Source of the DNA: Endozoicomonas sp. NE40
Lineage (GTDB): Bacteria; Pseudomonadota; Gammaproteobacteria; Pseudomonadales; Endozoicomonadaceae
NCBI RefSeq assembly: GCF_040549045.1
Contig: NZ_JBEWTB010000002.1
Location: 1,643,501-1,707,500 of the forward strand
Direction of reading: 5' to 3'
DNA length: 64,000 nucleotides
Below are positions 9,200-19,395 of this stretch, piece after piece. The notes below the pieces were generated by a model. It searched no databases. It worked only from the letters and a program-made list of their open reading frames with translations, and was not told the origin of the DNA. Every line of letters starts with the position of its first letter. The stretch's first letter is position 1. A program made the position numbers and the translations under genes.

Positions 9200-9276
<77 letters not shown>

Positions 9277-9290
9277 CCAAAATCTCTTTC

Positions 9291-9319
9291 AGTATACTGT
9301 TTGATTAGGAAGCTAACAA
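9291..9319 (-). promoter_or_regulatory. sigma-70 promoter of tRNA-fMet
   Basis: -35 TTGTTA (9314-9319) and -10 TATACT (9291-9296) with a 17-base spacer; the -10 ends 14 bases before the mature tRNA 5' end. It probably also supplies read-through transcription of rimP-nusA-infB. Confidence 0.75.
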
Positions 9320-9376
9320 CCCAATACAGAAACCTTCTTCTTTACTTCATTCTGCTTATCCAGCAGAGTTCAAACT

Positions 9377-9463
9377 TGGTGCCCAAGGCGGGACTTGAAC
9401 CCGCACGATCATACGATCACCACCCCCTCAAGATGGCGTGTCTACCAATTCCACCACTTGGGC
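9377..9463 (-). tRNA. leuU: tRNA-Leu (GAG)
   Basis: An 87-base class II tRNA with a long variable arm, anticodon GAG in the loop TTGAGGG, seven-pair acceptor GCCCAAG/CTTGGGC and encoded CCA. It follows secG by 43 bases, the same neighbourhood as E. coli leuU. Confidence 0.95.
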
Positions 9464-9506
9464 ATTCTACTTCCTGTTAAAAACACCACCTCAGAGGCGG
9501 AATATC

Positions 9507-9935
9507 TTACTGCACAGGAGGCAGGTCATTCTCGTGATTCTGACCCTTCTCGTCAGTCTCGACGGGGGTAGAGTCTAACACAGGAGCATCGCTTTCAACA
9601 CCCCCTGCAGTGTTTTCAATCGCAACCGGCGCATCAGAAGTCTGAGGAGCCTGTTGCTGCTGAACAACAGCTGCCGGAACACCAGCATCGCTGATAGTGT
9701 TCGCCTTCTGTCTGGCTACCATGGCCAGAGAGAAGCTGGTCACAAAAAACACTGTTGCCAGAATCGCAGTTGTGCGGCTCAGAAAGCTTGCACTACCACT
9801 ACTGCCAAAAACAGTCTGTGACGCGCCGGCACCAAAACTGGCACCGGCCTCAGCACCCTTGCCCTGCTGGATAAGGATCAGACCGATCACACCAGCAGCG
9901 GCAAGAACATGAAAAATAAGAATTATGGTTTCCAT
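9507..9935 (-). CDS. secG: preprotein translocase subunit SecG
   Basis: Accessory subunit of the SecYEG channel in the inner membrane. Two membrane segments are visible (about residues 3-20 and 52-72), separated by the conserved cytoplasmic loop LIQQGKGAEAGASFGAGASQTVFGSSGS. The C-terminal tail of about 65 residues is Gln/Ala/Asp-rich and longer than the 110-residue E. coli protein, as in many related marine bacteria. The start lies 2 bases after the tpiA stop, so the two genes are translated as a pair; the tRNA-Leu follows on the same strand. Confidence 0.96.
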   Translation of the reverse strand: METIILIFHVLAAAGVIGLILIQQGKGAEAGASFGAGASQTVFGSSGSASFLSRTTAILATVFFVTSFSLAMVARQKANTISDAGVPAAVVQQQQAPQTSDAPVAIENTAGGVESDAPVLDSTPVETDEKGQNHENDLPPVQ

Positions 9936-9937
9936 CG

Positions 9938-10684
9938 CTATCCCGCAGCGTGACAGATCGCCTTGAATTCTTCAGCAACCAGTGACGCACCACCTACAAG
10001 ACCACCATCCACATCAGGAAGCGCGATCAGCTCGGCAGCATTGGCAGCTTTCATACTACCACCGTACAGGATTCGAGTCTTCGCAGCCATATCAGCATCA
10101 TGTTCAGCCAACAGCTTACGAATCTCAGCGTGTACTTCCTGCGCCTGTTCAGGAGTTGCAGTCAAACCAGTGCCAATAGCCCATACAGGCTCATAAGCGA
10201 TCACAAAGTTTGCCAGACGCTCCGGACCTGCAGCCCGCAGCACAACCTCAATTTGTGAAGCAACCACACTCATAGTGTCGCCTGCTTCGCGCTCTTCCAG
10301 AGTCTCGCCTACACACAGGATAGGAACGATACCCTGATCAACCAGAGCGTTGAACTTCGCAGCTACGATTTCGTCAGTCTCACCAAACAGGGTGCGACGC
10401 TCGGAGTGACCAATGATCACATACTCAATACCGAGATCCTTAACCATCAGAGGCGAAGTTTCACCAGTAAACGCACCGGAAGACTGCTCAGATACATTCT
10501 GCAGACCAGTCTTAACGATGGAACCAGCCAGTTGATCACGAACCTGCTGAGCGTAGACAGCCGGAGGACATACCAGAACTTCGGCTTTAGTTTCCAGACC
10601 GGAAACCAGTTCCTCAAGCAATTTACGGTTACTGTCGGAAGAGCCATTCATCTTCCAGTTACCGGCTACGAGTGGCTGACGCAT
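9938..10684 (-). CDS. tpiA: triose-phosphate isomerase
   Basis: Interconverts dihydroxyacetone phosphate and glyceraldehyde 3-phosphate in glycolysis and gluconeogenesis. All catalytic residues are present: Lys in GNWKMNG (residue 11), His in IIGHSERR (about residue 95) and Glu in AYEPVWAIGTG (about residue 165); the phosphate-binding GGS and VGGASL loops are near the end. The length of 248 aa is normal. It sits between glmM and secG, the Pseudomonas arrangement, after a 289-base gap from glmM in which I see only a hairpin (10951-10975) without a T-run. Confidence 0.98.
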   Translation of the reverse strand: MRQPLVAGNWKMNGSSDSNRKLLEELVSGLETKAEVLVCPPAVYAQQVRDQLAGSIVKTGLQNVSEQSSGAFTGETSPLMVKDLGIEYVIIGHSERRTLFGETDEIVAAKFNALVDQGIVPILCVGETLEEREAGDTMSVVASQIEVVLRAAGPERLANFVIAYEPVWAIGTGLTATPEQAQEVHAEIRKLLAEHDADMAAKTRILYGGSMKAANAAELIALPDVDGGLVGGASLVAEEFKAICHAAG

Positions 10685-10973
10685 ACTGCATTACCTCAAC
10701 GTTCGCGAGGTCGGCATACTAACCTACGCGATAAATTTATACAACCTGAAAACGCTACAATATCACGCAGGAAAACGCTTTTCCTTGACTCGTGACATAG
10801 CTCCGGAACCAATGATATCAACGCCTTCAGAGGCTTTTCAAACACTGAAAACATTCACACAGCAAGCACCAGAAGAAAACCTGTCGCATCACAAAACAAC
10901 ATCAATCCTGTGTTTTTACAGACATCTTCCGGCACCCTGCAGGACAACCAGAACCCGATACCCCGAAGCGGGT

Positions 10974-12311
10974 TCAGACCATTGCCGACTCAACGACTTT
11001 TGCCAACTTCTCGGCCTGATGGCGCACCTGAGCGGCATCTTCACCTTCAACCATGACCCGAATCACAGGCTCAGTACCGGAGGGACGCAGCAACACCCGT
11101 CCTTTGTCTGCCAGCTCAGCCTCTGACTGTTTAACGGCTTCAACGATAGCAGGAACCTGATCTGTATCCGCCTTCACCTTGACCCGGACATTAATCATAG
11201 TTTGTGGGTACTTGCTCATTTCAGAGCGCAATTCTGAAAGCGTTTTACCGGAACGAACCACTGCTTTCAAAACCTGCAGGGCTGACACAATGCCATCACC
11301 CGTTGTAGAAACGTTGTGACAGATAACATGACCAGAAGATTCACCACCAATCTCCCAGCCTTTTTCCATCATCATTTCGTTAACGTAACGATCACCCACT
11401 TTGGCACGATCAAATTCAATACCTGCTTTCTGCAGAGCCTTCTCCATGCCGAGATTGGTCATCAGAGTGCCAACCACTCCACCCTTCAGCTCACCATGCG
11501 CCTGGCGGTCACGGGCAATAATGTAGAGCAGCTCATCACCGTCAACAATATCACCTTTGTCGTCTACCATGATCACACGGTCACCATCGCCATCAAAAGC
11601 GATACCCATATCAACACCCAGCTCCTGCACCACCTGAGACAGACCTTCCGGCTTGGTGGAGCCTGCGTTTTTATTGATATTAACACCGTCCGGTGAAACA
11701 CCAATGGCATGCACTTCAGCACCCAGCTCCCGGAAAACAGAAGGCCCCACCTGATAGGTTGCACCGTGTCCGGCGTCAATCACAAGCTTCAAACCTCTCA
11801 GGTCGAGCTGATGAGACGTACTTGCCTTGCAGTACTCGATATAACGACCAGCCGCATCGTCCAGTCGCGTCACCTTGCCAAGCCTTTCAGAAGGCACAAC
11901 GTCTATGTCACCTTCCAGCAGGGCTTCAATCTTCTCCTCTACCTCATCGGACAGCTTGGTACCATTTCCCGAGAAAAACTTAATACCATTGTCGTAAAAT
12001 GGATTATGCGAGGCACTGATGACGATACCTGCCTGACCATTAAAGGTTCTGGTGAGATACGCAATGGCTGGTGTCGGCATAGGCCCCGTCAGACACACAT
12101 CGATGCCTGCCGCAGACAAGCCTGCCTCCAGGGCTGATTCAAACATATAACCGGAAATCCGGGTATCCTTACCAATCAGAACCTGACCTTCACCTTCCGC
12201 TGCCAGCACCTTACCGGCAGCCCAGCCCAGCTTCAGGACAAATTCAGGATTAATGGGAAACTCGCCAACACGACCACGAATTCCATCCGTTCCAAAAAAC
12301 TTGCGACCCAT
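10974..12311 (-). CDS. glmM: phosphoglucosamine mutase
   Basis: Converts glucosamine 6-phosphate to glucosamine 1-phosphate for UDP-GlcNAc, the precursor of peptidoglycan and lipid A. It starts [16 protein letters not shown]; the phosphorylated serine lies in [15 protein letters not shown] (about residue 102), the metal loop is DGDGDR (about 242) and the substrate-binding GGESSGH and RPSGTEP motifs follow. The length of 445 aa matches the family. It follows folP with a 65-base gap, in the ftsH-folP-glmM cluster common to gammaproteobacteria. Confidence 0.98.
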   Translation of the reverse strand: MGRKFFGTDGIRGRVGEFPINPEFVLKLGWAAGKVLAAEGEGQVLIGKDTRISGYMFESALEAGLSAAGIDVCLTGPMPTPAIAYLTRTFNGQAGIVISASHNPFYDNGIKFFSGNGTKLSDEVEEKIEALLEGDIDVVPSERLGKVTRLDDAAGRYIEYCKASTSHQLDLRGLKLVIDAGHGATYQVGPSVFRELGAEVHAIGVSPDGVNINKNAGSTKPEGLSQVVQELGVDMGIAFDGDGDRVIMVDDKGDIVDGDELLYIIARDRQAHGELKGGVVGTLMTNLGMEKALQKAGIEFDRAKVGDRYVNEMMMEKGWEIGGESSGHVICHNVSTTGDGIVSALQVLKAVVRSGKTLSELRSEMSKYPQTMINVRVKVKADTDQVPAIVEAVKQSEAELADKGRVLLRPSGTEPVIRVMVEGEDAAQVRHQAEKLAKVVESAMV

Positions 12312-12376
12312 TTGTAATACCTTACGTAACGAGGTTGAATCACCGGCCCGAAAGCAGCCAGCGATCTCTGAAAACT

Positions 12377-13225
12377 TTACTCTGCCTGCTGAACCGCTTC
12401 GAGCATAGTCACAACATCCCTGGTTTCGGCAACATCATGTACCCGGATGATGCGCGCTCCAGCCTGAACAGCCATCAGCGCCACCGCCAGACTGCCGGAC
12501 AACAGATCAGCAGCCGGTTTATCAAGCTGCACCTGCATAAATGACTTACGGGAAAGACCAGCCAGAACAGGAAAACCTGACTCCGCGAGTCCGTCCATAT
12601 GCTTCAGCAAGCTGAGATTCTGCTTCGGGGTTTTGCCAAACATGCCACCACCAAAACCCGGATCAAGAATAATTCGATCCCTCTGAATACCGGCTGCCTC
12701 ACAATCAGACACCCGGTTCAACAAATACTGACAGACCTCACTGGCTACATTCTCATAACAGGGAACAAACCCCGGTTCAGGCTGATCAACCAGCGAGTGC
12801 ATCAACACCACCGGAAGACCGGTTTGCGCCGCTGCCTGTAAAGCACCTTCCCGATGCAACGCACGTACATCATTTATAATGCCAGCACCGACTTTAGCGG
12901 TTTCAGTCATCACCAATGCAGAGCTGGTGTCCACTGAAACCACCTTATCAAACCGGGCATTCAGAGCTTCCACAACCGGAAGTACTCGTTCCAGCTCCAT
13001 CTCACAGGCAACTCCTTCTCCGTCAGCGCCGGGCCGGGTAGACTCACCACCAACATCAAATATATCAACGCCGTCGTTCACCATGGCGTCAGCGACACGC
13101 AGGATAGTATCCATATCCTGGTAGCGACTACCTGAATAAAAAGAGTCCGGGGTAACATTAAGAATACCCATGATCCGGGTACGGTTGAAATCAAGGATTC
13201 GGCCAGCGCAATTCAGCTTAGTCAT
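12377..13225 (-). CDS. folP: dihydropteroate synthase
   Basis: Joins p-aminobenzoate to hydroxymethyl-dihydropterin diphosphate in folate synthesis; the target of sulfonamides. The signature [11 protein letters not shown], the pterin-binding [11 protein letters not shown] and [13 protein letters not shown], and the C-terminal RVHDV motif are all present. The ATG at 13225 aligns with E. coli FolP, but an in-frame GTG at 13234 has AAGGTG better spaced, so the start is uncertain by three codons. Flanked by ftsH and glmM. Confidence 0.97.
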   Translation of the reverse strand: MTKLNCAGRILDFNRTRIMGILNVTPDSFYSGSRYQDMDTILRVADAMVNDGVDIFDVGGESTRPGADGEGVACEMELERVLPVVEALNARFDKVVSVDTSSALVMTETAKVGAGIINDVRALHREGALQAAAQTGLPVVLMHSLVDQPEPGFVPCYENVASEVCQYLLNRVSDCEAAGIQRDRIILDPGFGGGMFGKTPKQNLSLLKHMDGLAESGFPVLAGLSRKSFMQVQLDKPAADLLSGSLAVALMAVQAGARIIRVHDVAETRDVVTMLEAVQQAE

Positions 13226-13269
13226 AGCTACCACGAAAAAGTCACCTTAGAAGAACCAAAACGGTTAAC

Positions 13270-13300
13270 GAAAAAAAACGGGCAGGAAAACCTGCCCGTT
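13270..13300 (-). terminator. intrinsic terminator after ftsH
   Basis: On the minus strand a perfect stem AACGGGCAGG-TTTT-CCTGCCCGTT runs straight into TTTTTTT, 18 bases after the ftsH stop. It separates ftsH from folP, so folP needs read-through or its own promoter. Confidence 0.9.
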
Positions 13301-13317
13301 ATCATAGACCGAATTAA

Positions 13318-15306
13318 TTAAGCCTGATGGTTTGCCGGACCACCAATGGTGTCATCCTTCTTATCCTCGTCAGCGTTATCATCAGCTTCCGGGACTTTTG
13401 CCTCAGGTTGATCTTCAGGCGCTTCAACCTTTTCACCGCCTTCACCGCCAGCGCCTTTATCACTGGAATCTTTTGGTGGGCGAGGCGTCTTGCCTTCCAT
13501 GATGTCGTCGATCTGATCGCTGTCGATGGTTTCGTACTGCATCAGGGCGTCTGCCATCATGTCCAGTTTGTCGCGATTTTCTTCCAGAATCGTCGCTGCA
13601 CGGGTGTAGCACTCATCAATAACGCTACGAACTTCCTGATCAATCAGCCTGGCCGTTTCGCCTGAAACGTTAGAACCACCACCGCCACTGCCGTAGCTCT
13701 TGCCGAGGAAGACTTCACCTTCGTCTTCGTCGTACATCAGCGGCCCAAGCTTTTCAGACAAGCCCCACTTGGTCACCATACTGCGGGCAATCTGAGTGGC
13801 TCGCTGAATGTCGTTTGAAGCACCTGTCGTCACACCGTCAGCACCCAGGGTCATTTCTTCAGCGATACGACCACCAAACAGCGAGCAAATCTGACTCATA
13901 AGCGCCTGTTTGCTCTGACTGTAACGGTCTTCCTCTGGCAGGAACATGGTTACACCCAGCGCGCGACCACGAGGAATGATGGACACCTTGTAAACAGGAT
14001 CATGGTCTGGCACCAGACGACCGACAATAGCATGACCTGCTTCATGGTAAGCCGTGTTGCTCTTTTCCTTGTCGCTCATCACCATGGACTTGCGCTCGGC
14101 ACCCATCATGATTTTGTCTTTTGCCAGATCAAACTCATGCTGACCTACCATGCGTTTATCAGCACGGGCAGAGAACAACGCCGCTTCATTCACCAGATTG
14201 GACAGATCCGCACCGGAGAAGCCAGGCGTACCACGGGCAATCACCGCCGCATCAACATCGTCAGCTACAGGCACTTTACGCATGTGTACTTTCAGAATCT
14301 GTTCACGACCACGAATATCCGGCAGACCCACAACCACCTGACGGTCAAAACGACCAGGACGAAGCAGTGCAGGGTCAAGCACATCAGGACGGTTAGTGGC
14401 AGCAATTACAATAATACCGTCGTTTGCTTCAAAACCATCCATTTCAACCAGCAACTGGTTCAGGGTTTGCTCACGCTCATCGTGACCACCGCCCATACCA
14501 GCACCACGGTGGCGGCCTACCGCATCAATCTCATCAATAAAGATAATGCACGGTGCCTGCTTTTTGGCCTGCTCGAACATATCGCGAACACGGGACGCAC
14601 CCACACCCACAAACATTTCTACAAAGTCAGAACCGGAGATGGTAAAGAACGGAACCTTTGCTTCACCGGCAATAGCTTTTGCCAGCAGCGTTTTACCCGT
14701 ACCCGGAGGACCTACCATCAGGACACCACGAGGAATGCGGCCGCCCAGACGCTGGAACTTGCCAGGGTCTTTCAGGAAGTCCACCAGCTCCTGCACGTCT
14801 TCCTTAGCCTCTTCTACACCCGCCACATCCGCAAAGGTGGTTTTGATCTGGTCTTCCGACAACAGGCGCGCCTTGCTCTTGCCGAAGCTCATGGGGCCGC
14901 CTTTGCCGCCTCCACCGCCCTGCATCTGGCGCATAAAGAACATAAAGACTGCCAGAATCACCAGAATCGGGAAGCTGGCGACCAGCAACTGAGTCCAGAT
15001 ACTCTGCTTTTCAATAGGCTTGGATTCAATCTGCACGTTGCCACGCAGCAGCTCGTCCATCAGCTGATTATCAGGCACTGCCGGAGGCAGGTTGGTTTCA
15101 AAGCGCTCACTGCTGTTAAGAACGCCGTTAATGGTATAACCGTCGATCACTACCTTACTGACCTGCCGGTTTTCAACCATGCTGATAAAGTCAGAATAAT
15201 TGACCTTCTGCGTGGTTGTCTGCATACCATCGAAGTTTTTGAACACGGTCAACAGCACCAGAGCGATGATGACCCAGAGAATTAAATTTTTCGCCATATC
15301 ATTCAA
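13318..15306 (-). CDS. ftsH: ATP-dependent zinc metalloprotease FtsH
   Basis: Membrane-bound AAA+ protease that degrades misfolded membrane proteins, LpxC and sigma-32. Two membrane segments (residues about 7-25 and 108-126) flank a periplasmic domain. The Walker A GPPGTGKT, Walker [12 protein letters not shown] and second-region-of-homology arginines follow, then the zinc site HEAGH near residue 420. The C-terminal tail is acidic and long. The chosen TTG at 15306 has GAGGG 7 bases upstream; the ATG three codons later (MAKNLILW) is the start usually quoted for E. coli. Confidence 0.98.
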   Translation of the reverse strand: MNDMAKNLILWVIIALVLLTVFKNFDGMQTTTQKVNYSDFISMVENRQVSKVVIDGYTINGVLNSSERFETNLPPAVPDNQLMDELLRGNVQIESKPIEKQSIWTQLLVASFPILVILAVFMFFMRQMQGGGGGKGGPMSFGKSKARLLSEDQIKTTFADVAGVEEAKEDVQELVDFLKDPGKFQRLGGRIPRGVLMVGPPGTGKTLLAKAIAGEAKVPFFTISGSDFVEMFVGVGASRVRDMFEQAKKQAPCIIFIDEIDAVGRHRGAGMGGGHDEREQTLNQLLVEMDGFEANDGIIVIAATNRPDVLDPALLRPGRFDRQVVVGLPDIRGREQILKVHMRKVPVADDVDAAVIARGTPGFSGADLSNLVNEAALFSARADKRMVGQHEFDLAKDKIMMGAERKSMVMSDKEKSNTAYHEAGHAIVGRLVPDHDPVYKVSIIPRGRALGVTMFLPEEDRYSQSKQALMSQICSLFGGRIAEEMTLGADGVTTGASNDIQRATQIARSMVTKWGLSEKLGPLMYDEDEGEVFLGKSYGSGGGGSNVSGETARLIDQEVRSVIDECYTRAATILEENRDKLDMMADALMQYETIDSDQIDDIMEGKTPRPPKDSSDKGAGGEGGEKVEAPEDQPEAKVPEADDNADEDKKDDTIGGPANHQA

Positions 15307-15500
15307 AGGGCTACCCTCTCGTGAACGTACTGAAGCCTGGGATAGTCGGTCGGTTTGGGCATGTGTACCGGCTCTGCTCTCTTTATTTAGTTAATCTGCA
15401 CCTGTAACAATACACGATTGGACGTTCAGGCGACAGTCATCAACAATCTATATAGGCAATAGAAAAAAGTAATTACACGTCCTTACAAAACGCTTAACTT

Positions 15501-16145
15501 TCAACCTTTAAAGCCTTTTGCCAGCAGATAAACCTCCCGGGAACGAGCCCTTGACGCATCAGGTTTACGGGTAATCACTTTGGTAAAAGAAGAACGCAAA
15601 TCCTTCAGATACTCCTCAAAGCCTTCACCCTGAAACACCTTAGCAAGGAATACACCGTTCTTACGTAACACCTGTCTGGCCAGATCAAGCGCCAATTCCA
15701 CCAGATACATCGCTTTAGGCTGATCTATAGACTGTGCTCCACTCATATTGGGGGCCATATCGGAAATTACAAGGTCTACCTCGTCAGAACCGATCGCCTC
15801 AAGGATCTCTTCCAGTACGCGGTCTTCTGTAAAGTCGCCCTGAACAAAGGTGGCACCGGCAATCGGGTCCATTGGCAGAATATCTGAAGCAACAATACGT
15901 CCGGAGTCGCCAATAATTTCAGCAGCCACCTGGGTCCAGCCGCCGGGCGCAGCCCCCAGATCGACAACCCTCATGCCGGGACGAAACAGCTTATCTTTCT
16001 CATGAATTTCCAGCAGCTTATAACTGGCACGAGAGCGCCAACCGTCCTCCTGGGAGCGTTTTACATATTGATCATCAAAATGTTCCTGCAACCAACGCTT
16101 ACTGCTCTTGGAGCGTGAGGAGCTGGTACTTTTGGATCGGGTCAT
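15501..16145 (-). CDS. rlmE: 23S rRNA (uridine(2552)-2'-O)-methyltransferase RlmE
   Basis: Methylates U2552 in the A-loop of 23S rRNA during 50S assembly. The SAM-binding motif is [10 protein letters not shown]; the catalytic K-D-K set is K43 (RASYKLL), D in [12 protein letters not shown] (about 129) and K in [10 protein letters not shown] (about 169). The N-terminus is Ser/Lys/Arg-rich. The length of 214 aa is near the 209 of E. coli. It precedes ftsH and is divergent from yhbY across a 297-base gap that holds both promoters. Confidence 0.97.
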   Translation of the reverse strand: MTRSKSTSSSRSKSSKRWLQEHFDDQYVKRSQEDGWRSRASYKLLEIHEKDKLFRPGMRVVDLGAAPGGWTQVAAEIIGDSGRIVASDILPMDPIAGATFVQGDFTEDRVLEEILEAIGSDEVDLVISDMAPNMSGAQSIDQPKAMYLVELALDLARQVLRKNGVFLAKVFQGEGFEEYLKDLRSSFTKVITRKPDASRARSREVYLLAKGFKG

Positions 16146-16442
16146 GATTTACCTTAGGATTTACCTTAAAACAGGGATAATGAGGAACCGGCGCAGGATT
16201 TAACGGTCAAACCACACACCAGTACAAATAACGAACTCGCTAAGCCACGAGCGAGAATGTAGAATAATGAACTTTTCACTCTGGCAATATAGGTCTCTGT
16301 ACGAGGCACACCTGCAATTTTCAGGTAGCCCCCTATTAGAGCTGACTATAGTGCTGGAAAATCCCCTTCAAAAGAAAGCCTGATTGCTATGGCTGTATTG
16401 CAATCCGGCCATTGTATTGTTCAGCCTCAGGATTGTGCAATC

Positions 16443-16748
16443 ATGAGTCTATCCACTGATAGAAAAAAACATTTCCGTTCCCTGGGCCACAAGCTCAAGC
16501 CTGTTGTAATGGTCGCCGGCAAAGGTATGACCGATGGCGTTGTAGAAGAGACACTGCGAGCCCTGAACGATCACGAGCTGATCAAGGTAAAGTTCGCAGT
16601 GGGTGACCGCGACGTTAAAAAAGCAATGATTAACGCACTGGTCGAACAAACTCAGTGTGAGCTGGTGCAAACTATTGGCAACATCGCCCTGATCTACAAG
16701 GAAAACAAGGACGCCAAGCCAAACCTTTCCAATGTGAAAAGTTTTTAA
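16443..16748 (+). CDS. yhbY: ribosome assembly RNA-binding protein YhbY
   Basis: A 101-residue protein made of a single CRM/YhbY domain. The GHKLKPVVMVAGKGMTDGV block with its GxxG-type loop binds RNA, and E. coli YhbY associates with pre-50S particles. I start it at the ATG at 16443 (MSLSTDRKKHF), which aligns with homologues; an upstream in-frame ATG at 16389 would add 18 unrelated residues. Divergent from rlmE as in E. coli and Pseudomonas. Confidence 0.93.
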   Translation: MSLSTDRKKHFRSLGHKLKPVVMVAGKGMTDGVVEETLRALNDHELIKVKFAVGDRDVKKAMINALVEQTQCELVQTIGNIALIYKENKDAKPNLSNVKSF

Positions 16749-16850
16749 ACTCTTTGTGCCGAACTGAATCACCCGGGTGATCAACGATATGCCGGTTTGC
16801 TATTGACCGTTTCTTAATACGCTTACGCTCAATAGCAATGCCGGCCCGAT

Positions 16851-18908
16851 CTATTGTGCAGTCAGAGGAATGACTATCGTATTTTCGGGATCCCCTTTGG
16901 GAATAACCCGAAGCTGACGAATAAGAGAGTCAGCTGGCAACACACCTTCAATAACAATATGATCCCGACTCAGTTGTCCCTTAACTCGCTCCGCCACCGT
17001 AACATTTAACGACTGCGAGCCAATAAACAGATTTTTAATGCCATGCTCATCGGTACGATGCAAGTGCCACACAAGCTCACTTTTGCGCACATCCAGCCCT
17101 ACAGCCACTTCCTGCATAACGCCAACAGGCCCAAGACCTCCCCAACCAACAAAATTATCTCTGGCCTCTGCATCTTTACCGCTGGTATCCCTTCTTAATC
17201 CGGGACCACCGGTTGTCGGACTGTTGTACTCATAAATCCTTTTTTCTACTCCGGGTACAGCACAGGCATCAAGGGTGCCATCAGGTTTTTTATTACACAC
17301 TTGCAACTCTCCATCTTCTGAGGGCTGAAACATGGTTTCAGCAAGAAGTGTCAGGTATTTTTCACTGGCACTGACCGCTACAGACCAGGCTTCAGGAACA
17401 GTTTTCGCATACCTCATAAGCCCCTTCAGCGTCATATAAACAAGTGGTGGCCAGACCCCTCCCCGCCAGTAATCACCCTGCTCAAAAAATTTCGGGTCTG
17501 ACTTCGCCAGTGCCGGGAAAGGCATGGGGGTATCAAAATAGTTTTTATCTTTCAGGTATTTCAGCATTCTTCCGGCCTGCTCAGGACTGGCAATTTCTGC
17601 ATACAGTCCCCAGTAAGCAGACAGAGCATATTCCCTGGATTTGCCCTGACAGCTTCCAAAGGCGTTAAAATAGAAGCCGGCTCTTTTATCCCACAGACAC
17701 TCATTGATTCTGGCTTTTAACGTGTCAGCTTTTTCCCGGTAAGACTCCTGCTCTTCTTTTTTATCCAGCATTTCAGATATATCGGCCATCGCATCGTAAT
17801 GCAGCTTCATCTGGGCTGAAATATCAAATAAAGCGAGACTTTGCTTCCGAGTTTCCGCTGTTGCGTGAGTATCAAACAGCCACTTAGGGAACACGTCCCA
17901 GATATTCATCTGGACAACCCCCGCCCCATTCCGCCGCGTGAATGTAGATGGCAAGTTATCCATACCTGACCCCATCGCCCCCTGCCTGAACAACCCGGCA
18001 AGCTTGCCAGTTTTAATTTTTCGATTATTTTCCAGCCACGTGGTATGCGCTGCCAGCACATCATACACTGCGCTCAGCCTGCTCTGGTTTTGGCTTACAA
18101 GAAAATGTCGCCATTCTGCATGAGCCGCCAGCGGGGGGTTGCTATTGTTCTCCCTGCCGTAAGCCTCTATGATTTTTGACTGCGCTTCAAGCAACGAGTC
18201 CCTGTATCTTTTATAAGTATCCCACTGCGATGGATCCTGAATAAAAACTTTATGCTTCTCATCCAGGTCCAGACCAGTAATTGATTGACCGTTTTTATAT
18301 AACGCATAAGGTTGATCAACCTTAAAACGAATCGATACTCCCGGAAAAAAACGTACTTCACTGCCATTGGGCGCAATTTCCCTGGGAATAAAGCCGTCAG
18401 TGCGCTGCTGTTTGTAGAAACAGTTTAAACCGCCAAGCGTATTGAATGCCCTGTGACCATAAAGGCCAAAACCAAGACTGATAAAAGCCTGATCCCAGAA
18501 AAATTCGTTTTTTGAAAACTGGGCACTGACCCTTGGAGAAACAAAAGCGATGCTTTCCGACTTATCTGACTTTGGCTGTATGTTATTAACAAAGGCCTTC
18601 CAGGCATATTGATTTAAGAGTTGCCACTGCTTTTCTGCTGGCAGGTGTATTTTTGGCAGCAGCTTAAGCCTGTCCGTAGTGGAGTCTGCTGGCAAGAACG
18701 TTGTAATGTCAAACCTGGTCCCACACTCCGGAGACGGGGCAATAAATGTTTCGTTGTTGCCTACCCAATACGCCCTGAAATCTGCATAAGCCCGTGATGA
18801 CAGAAGAAGCAGTATTATCGATACGCACCACAGTCGTTGCGACGAACGTTCCGAAAGCCGTTGCAAAAAAAAAAGCTGCGATCGTACTTTTTCGATTAAA
18901 GGAGGCAT
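16851..18908 (-). CDS. secreted glycoside hydrolase, GH63-like (alpha/alpha)6 barrel
   Basis: A predicted exported glucosidase. An N-terminal signal (hydrophobic CVSIILLLLSS, cleavage near RAYA|DF) is followed by an (alpha/alpha)6-barrel with motifs of the GH63/GH37 clan: NEFFWDQAF (about residue 135), GSGMDNLP (about 315), QGDYWRGGVWPP (about 485) and YEYNSPTTGGPG near 575. E. coli YgjK is a family relative; substrates are alpha-glucosides, and mannosylglycerate or glucosylglycerate hydrolases are related alternatives. The start is weak: no Shine-Dalgarno before the ATG at 18908, and a run of ten A/T pairs (18865-18874) lies within the first 15 codons. An overlapping frame from 19050 encodes another membrane-like segment, so a frameshift there is possible. 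Confidence 0.78.
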   Translation of the reverse strand: MPPLIEKVRSQLFFLQRLSERSSQRLWCVSIILLLLSSRAYADFRAYWVGNNETFIAPSPECGTRFDITTFLPADSTTDRLKLLPKIHLPAEKQWQLLNQYAWKAFVNNIQPKSDKSESIAFVSPRVSAQFSKNEFFWDQAFISLGFGLYGHRAFNTLGGLNCFYKQQRTDGFIPREIAPNGSEVRFFPGVSIRFKVDQPYALYKNGQSITGLDLDEKHKVFIQDPSQWDTYKRYRDSLLEAQSKIIEAYGRENNSNPPLAAHAEWRHFLVSQNQSRLSAVYDVLAAHTTWLENNRKIKTGKLAGLFRQGAMGSGMDNLPSTFTRRNGAGVVQMNIWDVFPKWLFDTHATAETRKQSLALFDISAQMKLHYDAMADISEMLDKKEEQESYREKADTLKARINECLWDKRAGFYFNAFGSCQGKSREYALSAYWGLYAEIASPEQAGRMLKYLKDKNYFDTPMPFPALAKSDPKFFEQGDYWRGGVWPPLVYMTLKGLMRYAKTVPEAWSVAVSASEKYLTLLAETMFQPSEDGELQVCNKKPDGTLDACAVPGVEKRIYEYNSPTTGGPGLRRDTSGKDAEARDNFVGWGGLGPVGVMQEVAVGLDVRKSELVWHLHRTDEHGIKNLFIGSQSLNVTVAERVKGQLSRDHIVIEGVLPADSLIRQLRVIPKGDPENTIVIPLTAQ

Positions 18909-19395
18909 AAACAAAAATCCGCTGGTTGCTTACTGCCGGATTCAGAATAGGTTTAAAACTCAAAAACGCCAAAAGAATCACTAAAAGAACAGCCGCGATG
19001 ATCACATTGCCTGTAAAAACAAAGCAATATACTGCCAAGTCTGTAAGCATTTAGTCAGCAACAATAGCGTCCTCAATATAAATCTGCTGACTCAACACTT
19101 TTTCAAACAAAACTAAAACCAGTCATGCTAGCGCCAGAGCGCCTGAAAAATAATGCCTTCCGTCAACTCCCCCGGATAAAAAAATAACATCAAAACTATT
19201 AAGTATGAGCCTCATCAGGGTTTTCCCTGCAATGTAAAGATTTCTTCAGCAAAATTGCTTTCGATCAACTTTTTACTCTCCAGAGCTGTTTATGATTCGC
19301 GCAACTACCCACTTTTTTACGCTTCAGGGGCAGGCAGGCTTTTTCTGCCTTCACCAGAAAAGCAACACTAAAAAAACGACATCGGAGGATGTCTC
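18909..19395. other. 487-base intergenic region between glycosidase and cstA
   Basis: Divergent-promoter region. I see no convincing gene; a minus-strand frame starting at 19050 encodes a hydrophobic segment but runs into the glycosidase in another frame. A good Shine-Dalgarno (GGAGGA) precedes the cstA ATG. No repeat or clear operator found. Confidence 0.5.

Noticed and set aside
10951..10975. GAACCCG/CGGGTTC hairpin after glmM as a terminator
   Set aside because: No T-run follows on the minus strand, so it was not called.
18709..19050. 113-residue hydrophobic ORF overlapping the glycosidase start
   Set aside because: Two-thirds of it overlaps the glycosidase in another frame; not called as a gene, but mentioned as a possible frameshift.
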